NCBI GenBank assembly: GCA_023105745.1 | Contig: JALGQZ010000004.1 | Coordinates: 43,070,437-43,134,436, forward strand | Direction of reading: 5' to 3' | Origin: Austropuccinia psidii | Lineage: Eukaryota > Basidiomycota > Pucciniomycetes > Pucciniales > Sphaerophragmiaceae | Length of the DNA stretch: 64,000 nt | Part shown: piece after piece, positions 62,890-64,000 of the stretch | Numbering within the stretch: position 1 is the stretch's first letter | Layout of the letters: every line of letters starts with the position of its first letter | Program-made: the position numbers and the translations under genes | The notes under the pieces: generated by a model | What the model was told of the DNA's origin: nothing | Seen by the model: the letters and a program-made list of their open reading frames with translations, nothing else | Databases searched by the model: none

Positions 62890-64000
62890 TGTACATTGAT
62901 GATATCATAATATACTCAGAAAAATGGGAAGACCATGTGAGGAAAATTGATAAAATATTGGGAAAATGTACACCAATCAACATGAAAATATCTCTTAAAA
63001 AATGTAACTTTGGACAGCAAGAACTGCTAGCCCTAGGACACAAAGTTTCAGGTTTAAGTCTAGCCATAGACCAAAATAGAGTTGCTGCAGTACTGAAGAA
63101 ACCAGTACCAAAGAACATTAAAAAAATGCAATCTTTTTTGGGCTTTGCTAGTTACTACAGGAGCCACATAAAAAACTTTGCACACATCACAAGTAGCCTA
63201 TACAAACTGTGCTCAAAAGATGTAGTCTTTGAAATTACCAAAGAAAGAAGAGATGCATTTGAGAAGATCAAATATGAACTGACCAATGCCCCTGTCCTAA
63301 TGATGCCTGATTTTGAACTACCATTCAAGCTATATATAGATGCAGCATGTAGCCAAGGACTAGGAGCAGCACTACACCAGAGGCAACTAGTGGATGGAAT
63401 ACCCAAAGAAGGAGTAATTTGCTATATATCAAGACAACTGAAAGGCTCAGAAGCCAGATATGGAGCTACTCAGACAGAATGTCTCTGTTTGGTATGGACA
63501 TTAGAAAAACTCCATTACTACTTAGAAGGAGCAGTATTTGAAGTTTTTACTGATTTCACAGCCCTCAAATCACTGTTGAACATGAATACAACAAACAGCC
63601 ACATGCTCAGGTGGCAAATAGCCATACAAGAATACAGAGGGAATATGACTATTATCTATAAAGAAGGAAAAAGTCATACTAATGCAGATGGTCTCAGCAG
63701 GTGGCCACTGAAGAATGACCAAGAGAATCCAGCATATGACCCAGAAAATGGGGCCAAAATACCCATACAATGCATGGAGATAGATAGGAGAAAGAACTTC
63801 AAACTATCAAACTGGGCATTAGGGAATGACCCATCAAGCCCAGCACAGAGCTATGGGGAGAGCAAAGAGATACCCATATTGGGAATCAGCTCCTCTAATC
63901 TAAATACAGAGTTCTTTAGTATAGTACAATCATCATACAATAAAAACAAACAGTGTAGTATATTGATACAACTATTAAAACAAAAGTACAGGAGTCATGA
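62889..64000 (+). pseudogene. Element D pol continued: RT palm, RNase H and start of the linker to integrase (runs off window)
   Basis: After the one-base deletion the polyprotein continues in the next frame, open with no stop for 370 codons to the last base. It starts with catalytic YIDDIIIYS (62892-62903), then [20 protein letters not shown] and [16 protein letters not shown]. RNase H has YIDAACSQGLGAALH, TQTECLCLVW, FTDFTALKSLL and [10 protein letters not shown], all acidic active-site positions present. Downstream of about 63700 is the less conserved linker that precedes integrase. Partial at the 3' end. Apart from the frameshift nothing looks inactivated. Confidence 0.93.

Larger units (their letters stand above)
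40156..64000 (+). mobile_element. Element C: older Ty3/gypsy element, host of three nested insertions (3' part outside window)
   Basis: C consists of 40156-40686 and 50973-51877 (5' LTR split by element B), 51878-51890 and 52360-56720 (primer-binding site split by a TRIM-like element, then leader, ORF1, gag, protease and part of RT). It is cut at 56720 by element D. Each join can be read from target duplications or from collinearity with D, which belongs to a related subfamily. Gag-Pol is heavily damaged. The rest of C's RT, RNase H, integrase and 3' LTR should resume after D's 3' LTR, beyond 64000. Confidence 0.88.
56721..64000 (+). mobile_element. Element D: Ty3/gypsy element inserted in element C's RT gene (3' part outside window)
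   Basis: 5' LTR 56721-58220, primer-binding tract, ~1-kb leader, ORF1, gag, protease, RT and RNase H run to the window end. The left junction interrupts C's codons for SGLSLA, which D itself retains intact further on, so the insertion site is known to the base. The expected target duplication is GGCCA. Damage is light: stops at 59372 (ORF1), 61189 and 61447 (gag), and one deleted base at about 62886. Integrase, 3' LTR and polypurine tract lie beyond the window. Confidence 0.92.

Noticed and set aside
60907..63770. Several 60-120 codon frames antisense to D gag-pol
   Set aside because: Shadows of the strong coding frame on the opposite strand; hydrophobic composition follows from codon reversal.

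Overview
The window looks like nuclear DNA of a rust fungus (Pucciniales). I base this on very AT-rich, gene-free background, nested long-LTR Ty3/gypsy chromoviruses, and Gag-Pol sequence that I recognise from memory as the kind abundant in predicted proteins of the myrtle rust Austropuccinia psidii. No search was run. I see no host gene, rRNA, tRNA or CRISPR array that I can support.

Layout. 1-4870: AT-rich, no gene. 4876-15153: complete but dead chromovirus A (minus strand, 5-bp target duplication GTTTT). 15159-31854: AT-rich, holding a strongly decayed LTR of the same family (18217-20106), a GC-richer islet (22.2-22.4 kb), a 22-bp minisatellite (23185-23330) and a CpG-containing patch (27.7-27.9 kb). 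31860-35340: solo LTR E of another family (duplication GAGAT), itself split by a solo LTR of the A/B family (33092-35019). 35346-40155: AT-rich, no gene. 40156-64000: a nest. Element C (plus strand) is the host. Its 5' LTR is split by element B (40687-50967, duplication GAAAA). Its primer-binding site is split by a 464-bp TRIM-like element (51891-52354, duplication GCCTG). Its reverse transcriptase gene is split by element D (56721 to beyond the window).

Main discovery candidate. All four elements (A, B, C, D) carry two overlapping frames in the gag region. One is the Gag-Pol polyprotein frame. The other, here called ORF1, is in the +1 frame and encodes a more globular-looking protein with a basic tail. 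In every copy the first Gag AUG lies inside a predicted 65-81 nt intron. Splicing removes that AUG and fuses an upstream exon, in the same phase, to ORF1. In C and D a larger leader intron has donor A|GTGAGT and an acceptor followed by TG, so splicing would itself assemble the ORF1 start codon (A|UG) in a strong context. The D leader has no AUG from its TATA box to position 59386, and within the leader intron lies a duplicated pair of hairpins with one compensatory base-pair change. I infer a splice-gated system: unspliced RNA gives Gag-Pol (and could carry a packaging structure), spliced RNA gives ORF1. ORF1 is uninterrupted in A although A's gag-pol has eight stops.

Relative ages, judged by eye from LTR pairs and coding damage: B is younger than A; the relic LTR at 18-20 kb is much older; B, D and the TRIM all postdate C.
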